NCBI GenBank assembly: GCA_028554755.1
Contig: JAPTOF010000011.1
Coordinates: forward strand, 4,740,501-4,804,500
Reading direction: 5' to 3'
DNA length: 64,000 bases
From: Cordia subcordata
Lineage: Eukaryota; Streptophyta; Magnoliopsida; Boraginales; Cordiaceae
Shown here one piece after another: positions 30,501-42,008 of this stretch. The notes beneath the pieces were generated by a model, which was given only the letters and a program-made list of their open reading frames with translations, had not been told where the DNA came from and searched no databases. The first letter of the stretch is position 1. Each line of letters opens with the position of its first letter. The position numbers and the translations under genes are program-made.

Positions 30501-33500
30501 TGTGTTGTTGGACCAAATTAGTACTACTTTTCTTCATTTTGAGTTTATTACTCATTTGAAATTATATTGGCTATTACATTTGGATTTTGGGCCCGTTTGG
30601 ATTGTTTTTATTTAGGAGCTCTTTGTTTAATAGCTTTTTTGAGAAGCTAAAAATTCTAACTTCTAAGAAAAGCTGTATTTGAGATTTTTCATAGTTTCAA
30701 CTTTTCTAGAAACCAAATCAAATGGTTATTGCAAATTTAATGTAACTTTTTTAGGAAAAAAAGTGTTTTTTCCTTAGAAAAAGCCAATCCAAACAGACCC
30801 TTTGCATTCTGGAATTTAAATTAAATATTGGAGCAAATTGATTTTGGAAATTAGTAAGCAAAATAAATCATAAATGAACCTAATAATTTTTAAAAATGTA
30901 CCATGAACCCAATTAGCGTACCAAAGAAGTATACCCCCCTCGTACCCTATAAATTACTAACCAGCGTACCCCATAACCGAATTTGTACCACGACTTGGAA
31001 CGTATCGCAAATCTGGTCAGAGAACTAAGATTCAACTTCTTGTGTTTGCTCCTGTCTTTTGATGTTCCCTTGGATCTTGAAACCTTGTTAACTACTGAGC
31101 ACAGCGATTAAAACTTTGGTCTTCTCTTGATTGTTCAGTTTGATACATGAACCACATACTTAAATATAAATCATAATTTTATTCATAGTTATGATCTATA
31201 GATCACCAGAAGCAAATTTCATCAAGTTTGTCGCTTATTTAGTTGGACCTGATGGCTGGCAGAGTGCACCAGCCGAAGGTTGTTGTGCTAGTTCAGAATT
31301 TTTAAGTGAAAAATTGAGCTTGAACATCTGTAAGGATATAACAGGAAAAGCATGTCTTGGTCACTTTCTGTTTCTTGGGGTTATTTAGGAAATCCCACAT
31401 CTCAAAGTATCAGAGAATTAAGATGCAACTTTTCCTGTTTGTTCCTGTTTTTTAAATTTTCTGCGGGGTCTTTTCGGGCCTTGTTCAATAGTATGATCAT
31501 CGTTTCCAGAAATTTAGTGTGTTCTTTGAGCTTGGCTTAAATGTGTACAAGAAGGCATAATCCAGGTAGAAGACTTGTTAATGGACCTTAAGAAGTTGGA
31601 GTGTCGGACTTTATGGAGATCCCTAATTTCAAATAGGAGAATGTATGGACAAAGAAATTGTTGTGGGATTTAGATTTTCACTGTTTAGTCAAAACCAGCA
31701 CAGAAGGCAAGTGCACCTGAAGATTATTTATGAGGAGGTTGATTATATTGTTTGGCAATTAATATGGTAAGTCAGAAAAGCAGAAATGTAACAGGAAAAA
31801 AAAAAGGAGAAGAAGAGTCTACAGAGCTTTCTATTGTAAGTTTCACTGGCTAGCACTAATTGGAAAGAAAAGCTGAGGGGAGGCACTTATAGATGGAAAG
31901 AGTTTATTACTACATAACATGATTCTCCTCAACCTTGCCAAAAAAAAAAATATTCTCCTAACTAGTAAGAGGACATTTGCCGTTTACAATATGGGAGGAC
32001 ATCTTAACGACCAAGAAGCCTGAAAGAAAAAGTGGGGGGAAAATGGGAAAGGAGGGATGTGACATGTTTGTCTCTTTGTGGTCCATTATCCTTTTAATTT
32101 CTCACTTACGTTGAGCAGTACTGGGAAACAATCTTTACTTATTTCTTGCCAATTTTACTATTATGATTGACGTAAGAGATGGCTTCCTCTTATTGCATTA
32201 GTACATGCTTGTTTGATGTCATAATTATATCCGGAGGGTTACTCTGGTCCAGTTTGATGTCTTAATATTTGTACATATTAGTAGGTAGCGTGCATTAAAT
32301 ATAGCACTAGCTAATATTTACAGAAAAGTGTAGTGGGGTACATGGCTACAATGAGAACATCAGTGGTTGAGTAACCGCCTCCTTCCTTTTGCACCAGCTT
32401 CTCTCTTCACTTTTCTTCTAATTCCTTTTTCCATTTGATTAGAGATGTGAGGCTGGCCCTTCATTTACTCATTCCATTTGCCCTTCAAGCAAAAAATGGA
32501 AGAATCTGGAACTTCCAGATATAAGAATTAAGAATACATGATTTTCTTAGTGGACTAATTACAGTGACTTCACATTGCTGGGAAGTCTCTTTTGACATGT
32601 CTGCATGTGTATAACTTCTGTTTATTTAACCTAAGTATCCTATTGGTTCAAAAGAGAGCGAATTCTAGCATTTCATGCTTATGAACAACACTCATACTTG
32701 CACACGAAGGAAAGAGTGGACAGAGAAAAAAGTTAGGGTTTTCTTTTTTTTTTTTTTGGGTGTATTTTTTATTTATTTTTTTGGTGAGGTTGGTTTTTTT
32801 TTGTTTTTTTTTGGGGGGGGGGGGGTGTTGGGACACTGAATTTAAGCACATCCCCAATTGGAGTGCACTTTCATCTTACTGGTCGCTTCATTCCTCCTAT
32901 GCTTATTCGCCTATAGAAGTTACCTCTTTGTCTAAAGAAAGAGCAGGTAAAATCAAATGCCATTGAATGTTTCTTCTGAAACTTTGTTTGCTTTTGATTA
33001 ATTCAGGAAGGAGCTTCAAAGGAAGACATTGAACGGCTTCCAAAATATAAATTCCGAAGAATCGGTGATTTTGAAAAAGAAAATGGCGAGATCCAAGAAT
33101 CATTTGGAGGGATAATGACTGAATGTGACACTGATACACCCATGGAATATGATCTTTCGCAGGAGGATGCTGTATGTTCTATTTGATACGTGTTTGGTTT
33201 ACATATACAGATTGCGTATATTGCTTGATAGACTTATCTCGTACAAATTTCCTGGGAACCTTATAAAATTCAAAATTTAATTTGTAAAATGGTCCTTGAA
33301 AATGCGAGTATTGGTTCTTCAAGCACAACACCGAACAAATACATTGTACTTCTTTGGCTTGAATGGCTGACCAATGTGACAATCAATACCCAAAAAACCT
33401 CATCATCTGGGGGACCTTTTGGCACTGGAAGAAGAAACATGAACCACCAGAGAAGAGGAGGATGAGGGCACAAGGAAAATTGCATTATTTATGTTGTTTT

Positions 33501-33751
33501 CAAAGTTTTTTCTGACATAACTTCTATGTTTCTTTCGCTTACACTTCGTGATGTATTCTTGTGTTGGATGACAGGAATGTTGCATTTGCCTATGTGCCTA
33601 TGATGATGGAACTGAATTGCGTGAACTACCTTGCCGTCATCACTTCCACTGTGCTTGCATTGACAAGTGGTTATACATCAATGCCACTTGTCCTCTATGC
33701 AAATTCAACATACTGAAGAATGGCAACCAGAGTGGCGGCGAAGAAGTGTGA
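27535..33751 (+). CDS. Transmembrane RING-H2 E3 ubiquitin-protein ligase, five exons (At1g12760-like)
   Basis: Exons 27535-28118, 29040-29159, 29251-29383, 33007-33171 and 33575-33751 join in frame at GT...AG sites to encode 392 aa. The N-terminus is Ser/Arg/Gly-rich and hydrophilic. Membrane segments: [20 protein letters not shown] and [19 protein letters not shown] in exon 1, [15 protein letters not shown] in exon 2, and a long hydrophobic pair in exon 3 ([15 protein letters not shown] to [12 protein letters not shown]). Exon 4 is an acidic linker ([17 protein letters not shown]). Exon 5 holds the complete RING-H2 finger: CCICL, then [16 protein letters not shown], then CPLCK. This matches the At1g12760/At1g63170/At3g61180 family, E3 ligases anchored in a membrane with a cytosolic RING that recruits E2-ubiquitin. 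Substrates are unknown. Intron 3 is 3.6 kb and holds repeats. Length and splice phases fit the family, so the gene looks intact. Confidence 0.92.
29891..30186. repeat. Intron 3 direct duplication, copy 1
   Basis: Matches 31099-31396: shared blocks include GATTGTTCAGTTTGATACAT, AAGCAAATTTCATCAA and AATTGAGCTTGA. The period is about 1.2 kb, and a MITE (30589-30800) lies between the copies. Confidence 0.8.
30589..30800. mobile_element. Tourist-like MITE in intron 3
   Basis: Ends GGGCCCGTTTGGATTG and the inverse of GGGTCTGTTTGGATTG. The flanks are TTT on both sides, possibly a 3-bp duplication. The body is AT-rich and non-coding, 212 bp. Confidence 0.75.
31099..31396. repeat. Intron 3 direct duplication, copy 2
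   Basis: Partner of 29891-30186; diverged by substitutions and small indels. Confidence 0.8.
32740..32826. repeat. Homopolymer-rich tract in intron 3
   Basis: Long T-runs followed by a run of about 14 G (ending near 32825), 180 bp before the exon 4 acceptor. The exact G-run length is unreliable from sequencing alone. Confidence 0.8.
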
Positions 33752-34375
33752 GCACAGCTGCATCAGGAATCTACATATTGTGTATATAGAGTGCTGAGAA
33801 TTTGGTTGGATTTGAACCTCTGGTTCAAAGTCCCAATTGCTATTGCTGCTCGCTTCCTGTGTTGAAGATTGCAGCACTAGCCTCTCGCGTAATCGACTGC
33901 CTTGTGTATATGGAGTCGTCAATTATTGACCTTATAGTTCTGTACTACGTGTAGAGATGTCATTAGAAGTTACTTCCGCTTTTAGTTTCTTTGTCCGCGA
34001 CTCTGTGATGTGTGAAGATGGTTTACTATATGAAGAACCAGATTGTATTGTTTATGAAGCTAACATGTTAGCTACTCAAATTCAATCTTCTTGTCCACTA
34101 GTTTGCACTCCACTGTCTTGATTTTTGCATGTATCCATTCTCCTATCTGTGATTTGGCGTTCTCTGCATCTTGGAATTCTGTGGCTGTAATTTTGATTTG
34201 GAGTTTAAGCTTCTGTAATCTTTGTAATTTTGATTTGGAGTTTAAGCTTCTGTAATCTTACTCTCTATCGATTTTACTTTGCAATTTTATCCATTTAGGT
34301 GTTAAGGGAAATTCAATGGTAGCAAGTTGTGACGTTATAAGATATTAGACGGTCTCCCTCTGTCTCTCTGTCTTC
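33752..34375. other. 3' UTR and downstream region of the RING gene
   Basis: The proximal part should be the 3' UTR. A tandem duplication of about 37 bp (unit containing TTTTGATTTGGAGTTTAAGC) lies at about 34187-34259. No other gene is visible. Confidence 0.55.
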
Positions 34376-34560
34376 TTTTTTTTTTTTTTTTTTCTGGTCG
34401 AAAAGGGAAATCATTAACAAAACCCAAAATTATGACATAATTCCAATCCGAAAAAGAGTTGAATAAAACCAAGCCACACGACAACACACCAAAATACAAC
34501 CAAAACACAAATAACACAATGGCCAACACAACTAAACACAGCCTTAGTCACTGACCCAGA
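34376..34560 (-). mobile_element. LINE 3' tail
   Basis: On the minus strand, sequence ending TTTCCCTTTTCGACCAG is followed by a poly(A) tract (T-run at 34376-34393). The same kind of end occurs at 63395 (CCCATTTCGACC, then A-rich), which suggests one LINE family. No coding part is retained here. Confidence 0.5.
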
Positions 34561-34881
34561 CCAGCCATAATGTAGGCTTGCTCATCCAGGCAGGCAATGG
34601 TTACTAGGCTTGCTCTTGCCAAACGAGGGATGCTTTTAGCTATTGCATCTGAAAGAGCACCTAGGTACATCTTGTTCTGTGATTACCTATGCCTAACCTT
34701 AATGTAGTGGCAGGCCAATAGTTAGACTTGGGTCGTTACGCGTCCCCTCTTGTGCTATGTTTTTCTCCACTAAATTTCTATTGCTTCTATTTTTCTCTAC
34801 AAAATTTCTATTGTGTCTCCTTCATTCTGAATTGTTAGTTTGATTTAGATTACCATAAAAGTCACTTTGTTATAAAATGAC

Positions 34882-35020
34882 ATAATCCGTTAAGAGAGAT
34901 TTGAAGCTTCTTAAAATCACTTGGTTATATTAAGCTCAAATGCTTACATATATAATCCATTAAGACAGATTTGAAGTTTCTTAAATCACTTGGTTATCTT
35001 AAGCTCAAATCCTTACATAT
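34882..35020. repeat. 70-bp tandem duplication
   Basis: Two units beginning at 34882 and 34952 share ATAATCC.TTAAGA and TTAAATCACTTGGTTAT-like blocks, with several differences. Confidence 0.75.
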
Positions 35021-35102
35021 ATGTAGTAGCATGGATAGTGATCCTCAATTACAAACATGCATAATAATGAATCTATTCCTCTAATTCCATTTTTTCTTTT
35101 TT

Positions 35103-35345
35103 TTTTTCCCTATTTTGCCGGGAAAAAAGAAAATTTTCATTAATGAGAAAACTAGCCCATACCAATGGTATCAAATATAACTTGAAGCATTTGGAACAAT
35201 CCTAAAAGGGATCTCATCCAATTCAAGGGAAACATTCCCTTTTCTAACCTTCTTTACTAACCAATCTACAACCTCATTATGAACGTGTCTAATACTTACA
35301 TCCCATGTACCTTCCATAATCTCCTCCCATCATCCACAAGGGGCT
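35103..35345 (-). pseudogene. LINE RNase H C-terminal fragment with tail
   Basis: The minus strand reads HVHNEVVDWLVKKVRKGN then a short tail and stop, matching the end of the RNase H domain in plant LINE ORF2. A 3' UTR and an A-rich tail follow toward 35103. It is a 5'-truncated copy. Confidence 0.6.
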
Positions 35346-35721
35346 GGATTTGCTAGCCCAATGTAGTTATTTCGGTTCCTAACCAAAAATCATGAATGCT
35401 AACCAGAGCCAGAATTGGAAACAAGTACTAAAATTTTATGTAATCTTTGTAAAGTGTAATGTTATGTGGGAATTCAAAGTAGTTGGTTTTGTTTTTCAAT
35501 TATTAACTGCATTATAAGTGAATTTAAACTGATATTGGTGGGGAAAATTTTGAGATATTCGTGCAAGGATGCAATCGTTGCATAATCTTCTAATGGAAGC
35601 AAAAATAAGGGGAAAAAAAGAAAAGAGGAAAGCTCAACAGCGCCGCGTATCAACCTGCTATTATCAGACAAACAATGGACCCAACCATTGCAACTGCGTA
35701 AATGATAATATCGCTTTCCGG

Positions 35722-35792
35722 TGCACCAGCCGGGAATCGAACCCGGGTCTGTACCGTGGCAGGGTACTATTCTACCACTAGACCACTGGTGC
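35722..35792 (-). tRNA. tRNA-Gly(GCC)
   Basis: The 71-nt minus-strand sequence has a perfect 7-bp acceptor stem (GCACCAG/CTGGTGC), D arm with box A TGGTCTAGTGGTAG, anticodon loop CTGCCAC (anticodon GCC), and box B GGGTTCGATTCCC. It agrees with plant tRNA-Gly(GCC) throughout and has no intron. CCA is not encoded, as expected. The nearest T4 run downstream is about 98 nt away (35624-35621), unusually far for a Pol III terminator. Confidence 0.96.
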
Positions 35793-38335
35793 TTGTTAAT
35801 CAAATGAATTCTATAATCGTTTATATTTTTTTAGATTGAAAATTGGGAATCAGAAATAAGTTTGCCGAGTTCCTAAATTCTAACTAGCTTAAATTTCAGT
35901 GTATTAAAAATAATTGATTATAAATATTGATAACATATCTTCTCTTCTCGGTAATGTTTTTTACTTTTCTCATCTAACTGGAGTATGACTCGTGGGGAAC
36001 GACCGAACAAGTATTTATTTTTTATTTATAATTTGACACGGTAAAATGTAAATATATTTTTGATTAATTTTTATTTTTAGTAAATTTTTTATAACTGTCA
36101 TTTTTATGAAAGATTTTGAAATAATTGAATAAAATATTTAAATTCAAAATGTAAAATAAAGAAGGGATTTGCAAAAAGAAACTGATTTAGATTAGGAAAT
36201 AATTTTAGATGGATAGAAGGATTTTTTTTTTTTTTTTTTTGTTGGAGTGAAAAATTACCAATGAGATGATGATAATGTGATATTGATGAAAAAACATACA
36301 CTAACCAAAATTCATTCTTCCACTAGACCTTACTTTTTAACTTGCACACGAACAAGAGGTCTTTTGATTTTCTGTTTGGAAAGGCAAACGGACTTTTACC
36401 GCCTAAAAGTTCGTTTTAGAAAAAAAAAAAAAAGATGGTGTATGATTTTTCATCTCGAAACTTAGTTTGATTCCAAAGTCAATAGAAGTTTGGAGTTAAT
36501 CGAAGAAGTTAAAATTTTTTATTTCACCTTTTGTAGTTTGTATGGGAAAGTTTAAAAGAATTCTTTAGACAAAAGTATTTTTATTATTAATATTTCTTGA
36601 ATTACGATAATATATAGCTAGGAGAGAAGGGAGAGACAGGAAGGAGAGAATTCAGCTAGCTATGCAGATCAAACTTTCTTTTTCTTTTTGCCTAGAGCGT
36701 GTATTGCATGCATAAGGATAAAGACAATGCTCATGTGATACACAATAAAGTAGGTGCTTGACAATACTTACGAGAGGTGAGAGAGAGATAGAACGGGTAG
36801 AGTAAAAGAGAGAGTTATTATTTAGAAATTTTTCCAAATTTTTTGTTTAATGTAACCTAACAAAATGTGCAAAGCAATTCTCATTTTTTTTTATCATAGT
36901 ATATTTATTCTAAATTTAAAATTTCGAACAATTTTAGGTTATTTTATTACTTAATTTGACTTTTCTTCTTTCTTAAATGAAAATGTCTAGATTCCGCCAT
37001 AGGCGTGTATTTTGATAGTCATTAATTATTGTTTGATATTATTTTTTATTTTGTCTCTTTGTCTTTGTTTAACAGAATTCTTGTTAAATGTTATAAAACA
37101 CTTCAAATATAGTAAGTACCAATTTCAAATAATATCATAAAAAAACAATGAGAAGTTCTTTAAAAGTTTAGATTCACAAAATGACCTCAAAAGATTTTAA
37201 TATTATATACAAACTTGGTAGAAAAATTTAAAATTTTACGTACTTCTCAATTTTTTTTTTTCCGGAAAGGACTTAATTTGTGCAAAACATGGATTCTGAC
37301 AATATACTAGTGTATGTGGTGTATTATTATCATACTATTTTTATGTAATAATTTATATATATTTCGTTTCTCATTTCTTGTTGGTGGCTGAGTGATGGTA
37401 GTTGCAGCCGTAAAATTTTGACTCCGACATGCAGCCTTGTGCCGAGGCCAACTATGTTGTGCAAGTGCTCGTCGGTGCTGCTACGTGATACGGTAATGTT
37501 CATGGTGTTATCCGTATTGTTGACTCAGTAAACAGTCAAACACCAAACACGTGAGGATTTTGAAATTTTGTTCGAAAGCTTATAACACATAATTAGGTAT
37601 ATAATATACTAGTTTAACACCCGTACTACATATGAGATGTGACATATATAATTTGTTTTATTAAAATTATTTAGTTGTTTTATAGATTAAATGTTTCAAA
37701 TAATTATATATTATTAGTTAAATAAATTCGTATTATATCATAGAAATTATAACAAGAGTAATACATTTATGTTTAATAATATAGTAGTTAAATAATTAAA
37801 ATATATAATACAAAAATGAAACAACATATACATATACACAAGAGAAATTAGTATTTTTATGTTTTTATTATTTTTAATGGTCAATTTTGACAATTAATTG
37901 ACAATCAAAGATAAATATACTATGTCATATTAATTTTCAACATTGATTACAAATTTTATAATTTTGTAAAATTTAATTTTTATAAAGAAAAATCACGAAT
38001 GATGTAGATGGATATATTTTCATCATTTATTGAGCACCTTTTATAATGTAATGAAACAAAATAGGAATATTTTAGTCTTTTGTATTACTGAACTGTTAGC
38101 TCAGATGGCAGTTGTAGAAACTTTCTGCTATATTATATAATATAATGTAAAATAGAATGACTTTCTTATGAAAAACACGACTTCAATGATTCCAGACCAA
38201 ATTTTCTTGAGCAAGAATGCAATAAAATATAATGATTTTCACATTGTACGCAGTCCTTACTCCCATCAAGTGTAAGGAATTCTTCCTTCTAACAGACGAA
38301 TATTTTTTGGAAAGAATTCTTCTTCTAAGCTTAAT
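35793..38335. other. AT-rich intergenic region, no gene seen
   Basis: Contains long T or A runs (36225-36241, 36420-36434) and a less AT-rich island at about 37380-37570 with a CACGTG motif near 37548, which I cannot assign to a gene or element. Short open frames lack domains. Confidence 0.5.
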
Positions 38336-38851
38336 TCAATATCTATGACCAACTGGAGCACCAATTGCAATCCCATTGCAGACCTTATCATGACCCACCG
38401 GAGCCGCCGGCCACGGCCGCGAGCAGCCAGCGTTAAACGCGCTGTCTGCCCGGGTCTTAACTATCACAGAAAGATTAATAATTCCATTCCTCTCACCATA
38501 TTTATCCCTTAGCCTATAACTCAAGAATTGCAGATGACCTAGTGGTATGTACCCTGCAAGAAAATCCGACGTGGGAACGTTGGCTGTCCCAACAAGTTTA
38601 TCCCCTGAACGAGTCTTGCAATGCACTTCCACTGCAACGCGAAGTGCATGCGGTGGCAGACGCACCACAAGCTTTTCGTTCCATGAAGGGTAGCTTCCTC
38701 CATCTTTGTCCATCGTCGTTCGTTGCGCGTTGCATGCGTCGGTTCTGACGATCACGAAGGCGTTCTTCTTCACCCTTCGCCGTCGACTCACGTGTAATTC
38801 TTCCCCAGAGATCGCTGTAAGTTCTATGACATGCGAGGCTGCTGTAGCCAT
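38336..38851 (-). CDS. C2-domain protein, BON1-associated protein (BAP) type, copy 1
   Basis: A 171-aa single-exon protein. A C2 domain spans about residues 8-135: HVIELTAISGEELHVSRRRR (strand 1 with a basic patch), VRTDACNAQRTTMDKDGG, SYPSWNEKLVVRLP, VEVHCKTRSGDKLVGTA, then IPLGHLQFLSYRLRD and GIINLSVIVK. A Pro/Gly/Tyr-rich tail follows (RPWPAAPVGHDKVCNG). BAP1/BAP2 proteins bind phospholipids through C2 and partner the copine BON1 to restrain defence-type cell death; that role is inferred from family resemblance. No signal peptide. The Met at 38851 aligns with the start of the paralog at 54657-55172. Both proteins have the same length. Confidence 0.88.
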   Translation of the reverse strand: MATAASHVIELTAISGEELHVSRRRRVKKNAFVIVRTDACNAQRTTMDKDGGSYPSWNEKLVVRLPPHALRVAVEVHCKTRSGDKLVGTANVPTSDFLAGYIPLGHLQFLSYRLRDKYGERNGIINLSVIVKTRADSAFNAGCSRPWPAAPVGHDKVCNGIAIGAPVGHRY

Positions 38852-38931
38852 ATCAACACAAAATTATGTTATTCTGCAGAGAGCTTGTGTATTTGTTCTT
38901 AGGGAATGATTTAATTTTTGCATGCAGGTTG

Positions 38932-38942
38932 GTTTTTATAGA
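38932..38942 (-). promoter_or_regulatory. TATA box of the copy 1 BAP-type gene
   Basis: CTATAAAAACC on the minus strand, about 80 bp upstream of the ATG at 38851. Confidence 0.55.
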
Positions 38943-39059
38943 TCGGCAAAAATGTGTTTTCAGGGCAATAAATTTGGTATATGAGGTATGCGTTAATTGC
39001 TTACTGATTCAGAGGAAGCTGGAGAGAAAGAAGAGTGAAAGGAGAGTGAAGGAGGAGAG

Positions 39060-39120
39060 AGAGTGCAACGTTGCTTCTGCTTGGTAAAGTTCTAGGAATA
39101 TACGTGTTGAAAAGTATTTC
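39060..39120 (-). promoter_or_regulatory. Upstream block shared with the BAP paralog
   Basis: ACGTTGCTTCTGCTTGG (from 39068) and CGTGTTGAAAAGTATT (from 39103) recur at about 55399 and 55432, in the same order and at nearly the same distance from the start codon. The block was therefore duplicated with the gene and is either conserved or still young. Confidence 0.65.
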
Positions 39121-39124
39121 CGTG

Positions 39125-39702
39125 GAGAATTGATCTCCTTGTAAAGGAATGAGAATATTTAAGGAATGTGAACTGTTAATAGGTAAAATAATCCAGAATA
39201 TTCTTTGAGATTGAGTTAATATATAAATTGATCTCTCATGTTTTATAACTAAGTTAATAATTCGTGATGATTGATACAAGAAAGAAAATGAGCCCATAGG
39301 TTCAAGAAATGTTTAAAAAATGAATTACAAATATATTATTTTATTTATTATATATATAAAAGTTTTTCCTTCGTGTTATGAGAGTGCAAACTAACGTTTA
39401 TCGATAATCTGTAATTTATTATTAACTTATGTATTAGTTTATTATCTATTATTCTTTTATTCTTATTTATTATCTATTATTCATATACATTATAGACTAT
39501 GCCAGACAAAGAAAGGCCTAAAAGGTATAGTTAAGAAAAATATAGACTATATAGTTCATTATCTATTTTTTCTTTTTGCACATATTTTAAAAAAGATATA
39601 CTTAAAATAGTTAAAGCAATAAAGTTTACTTAGCCTTTTTCTAATATACTAGCCTTTTTCTAATATGCCCTTCCACCTTCCATTAATACTAGGGCCCATT
39701 TA
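39125..39702. other. Intergenic, no gene seen
   Basis: AT-rich upstream sequence of the BAP-type gene; a duplicated AGCCTTTTTCTAATAT motif lies near 39634-39670. Confidence 0.4.
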
Positions 39703-39820
39703 CAGTCTATTTGGCTAAGCTTATTTGGAAATTATAAGGTGTAAATAGTAAAAAATATGTTAAGGGATGTTTTTTTTTAGAAGTTTATAAACTGCAAAAT
39801 AAGCAGAGTCAAACAGGCTC
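39703..39820. mobile_element. Short TTA-type MITE
   Basis: 118 bp between TTA (39700-39702) and TTA (39821-39823). The ends are CAGTCTATTTGGC and the inverse of GAGCCTGTTTGAC. It belongs with the other GTTTGG-ended elements in this window. Confidence 0.65.
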
Positions 39821-39823
39821 TTA

Positions 39824-41163
39824 GATGCGCTTCTTTAAAAAATATTTTTTCCACTCCCGACTTTAATCAGTTCGAGGAACCCTACTCACTAAGAAAGGAA
39901 AAGAATCCCATCTATTTTTGGAACATCACATGTGGAGTTTTTTTGGGGAAGAATCACACGGAGTGAGGCCTCCCATGTGAGGTCAGGCCAATGATGGTCA
40001 ATAGGTTTTGGGAAAAGTGACTTTTTTTAAAAAGAATAAACTTTTGGTTTTTGAACAAAACTGAATTTGAGTTTTTTTTTTTTTTAATTTTCAACTTTTC
40101 TTAAGTCAAGTTAAATGTTTTATTGTCAAAAGAATGTGCTTTTTTTTAGAAAATAATATTTTTTTCATAAAAATTCAATTCAAATTGGTCCTTAGATGAT
40201 TCGTGTTATTAGTTTGTTTTTACTTACTTGAATACAACTAATAGGGTATATTTATTGACAAAGATCAATGCATTGTGCAGCCAATTAGTACTTATAATAT
40301 ACACTACACAGTGTGTGAACAATATGCACATTCACGTTTATAACTTTTAATAATTTATAGATTTCAAATTATAGATTCACAATTTTAAATACTTACAAAG
40401 TTTACATTTTATGTTTAGAATTCTTATATTATGCATTCACAAATTTTACACATTTACAATCTTATATTATATTATCACAAAATTTAAAACGAACTTTTAC
40501 AAAATAATAATAGTATATCCACAAATCCAAAAATTAAATGTTCGCAAATATAAATTGTTTCTAAACAACTCATCAATAGTATGTCCAAACTCTTATATTG
40601 TATGTTTTGAACTATAGCTCCATAATCTGTCCATTCTAGTTTACAATTCTCAAACAAAGCAAATTACAAAACCTTAAGCAAGAGATGGTCTTCTTATTCA
40701 CTTATATATACACATACATCTCAACCAATATATCGTATGTATGTGTTTCTTTTCTAGCCGTCTTCGCCTTATTTGTGTGTGTATATATGTGTATGTGTGT
40801 GCATATTTAGCCGTATAATAATCAATCTGTTGTTGCTGTAATCAATGATTCGATAACATCCACTGACCGAGTCACTTGCACGCATATTAGCTTGAAAAAT
40901 CGTCGGCTTTATCTCAGTTTCTCTTTTGAAGGGCTTCACACACTTCAGAATTTACGTTATGTTATTGACCCAAAAGTGCATGTGGACATTTAAAATAATC
41001 TTTTTGGTTTGTACTTGTAGTTTTTATGTCGTTGATGAGAAGATATAAGTTTTCAAAGACATGTTTGTCATGGGTTTGGGAAGAGGAAGAGATTTGGAAC
41101 CGGGAGAAAAGAAAGACAAAGGGAGAGAAAAGAGTAGGTAGAGATAGATTTGCATTTTATTTT
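39824..41163. other. Intergenic, AT-rich
   Basis: Near 40020-40195 there is a T/A-rich segment ending AATTCAAATTGGTCCTTAG that resembles the right half of a MITE. At 40320-40620 there are degenerate TTCACAAAATTTTA-like repeats. No coding sequence is recognised. Confidence 0.4.
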
Positions 41164-42008
41164 GGGTAAATTGCACGGAACCTCCGTGCGTTTCGTTATA
41201 AGTGTTCATTTATTCCTGTAATTTAAAAATTAGTTAGTTAGCCATGTGCTTTTCAAAAGTGAAGAGCACATGTCCTTTTTTTGACACTGCTAGTTTTGAC
41301 TAACGAAAATATAAAAAACTAATTTGCCCTTCAAACCTAAAGGTTAACGATACACTTATAGCAATTATAAGGGGGTATGATGCATTTATGACAAACCGAA
41401 GGGGGCTACAGTGCTATTTACCCTATTTAATTGGAGACGCAGAGTAATTAATAATTAATTAATTAATTAATAATTAAATAATTGATTATTAATAATTTAA
41501 TAAATAAATAAATAATTAATCAAATAATTAAAAATTAAAATTAATAAAATAATTAAAAACTAAAATTAATTAAATAATTAATTTTATAAATGAGACGGTG
41601 GTTGTGCAATTATGATGACAGTGAAGGTTAATTTCTTTTCTTATTTTTCATTTTTTGATGACAAAAATATTTACTTGTAGTAACGAAATAAAATGCAAAT
41701 ATGGTTGTAGTATAATTGGTTAAAATTTATATATTTTAAACTAAGGTCAACGGTTCAAATCTTTTCTCTTACAAATGTTTTTGCAAAACAAAAAAGGAAG
41801 GACATTTTTAACTAAAATCAAGTTTAACAGCAAAAATTCTAAGCCCAGTCGTTGATCCGACATGTGTACCATAGGCTTGGTTAAATCTAACAAAAAAAGT
41901 GACGAAAGGGAGTAACGTGCTTTACTTTTGGGAAGTAAGCTAATTTTTAAATTACAAGGCGTAAAATTACACTTATATCAAGCCACAAGGGTCCGTGCAA
42001 TTTGCCCC
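41164..42008 (-). mobile_element. Long-TIR non-autonomous element, copy 2 (inverted relative to copy 1)
   Basis: Ends GGGTAAATTGCACGGAACC and the inverse of GGGGCAAATTGCACGGACCC. Its internal blocks are the reverse complement of those at 6517-7233. It also has an AATT-rich stretch (41445-41590) and a tRNA-like segment at 41703-41768 that copy 1 lacks in part. Non-coding. Confidence 0.65.
41703..41768 (+). repeat. tRNA-like segment inside element copy 2
   Basis: Box A-like TAGTATAATTGGTTA and box B-like ACGGTTCAAATC lie about 40 bp apart. In copy 1 the box A side remains but the box B side is deleted. Confidence 0.55.

Noticed and set aside
38542..39087. Plus-strand open frames opposite the BAP copy 1 gene
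   Set aside because: Antisense to the C2 coding region and its promoter, with no homology recognised.
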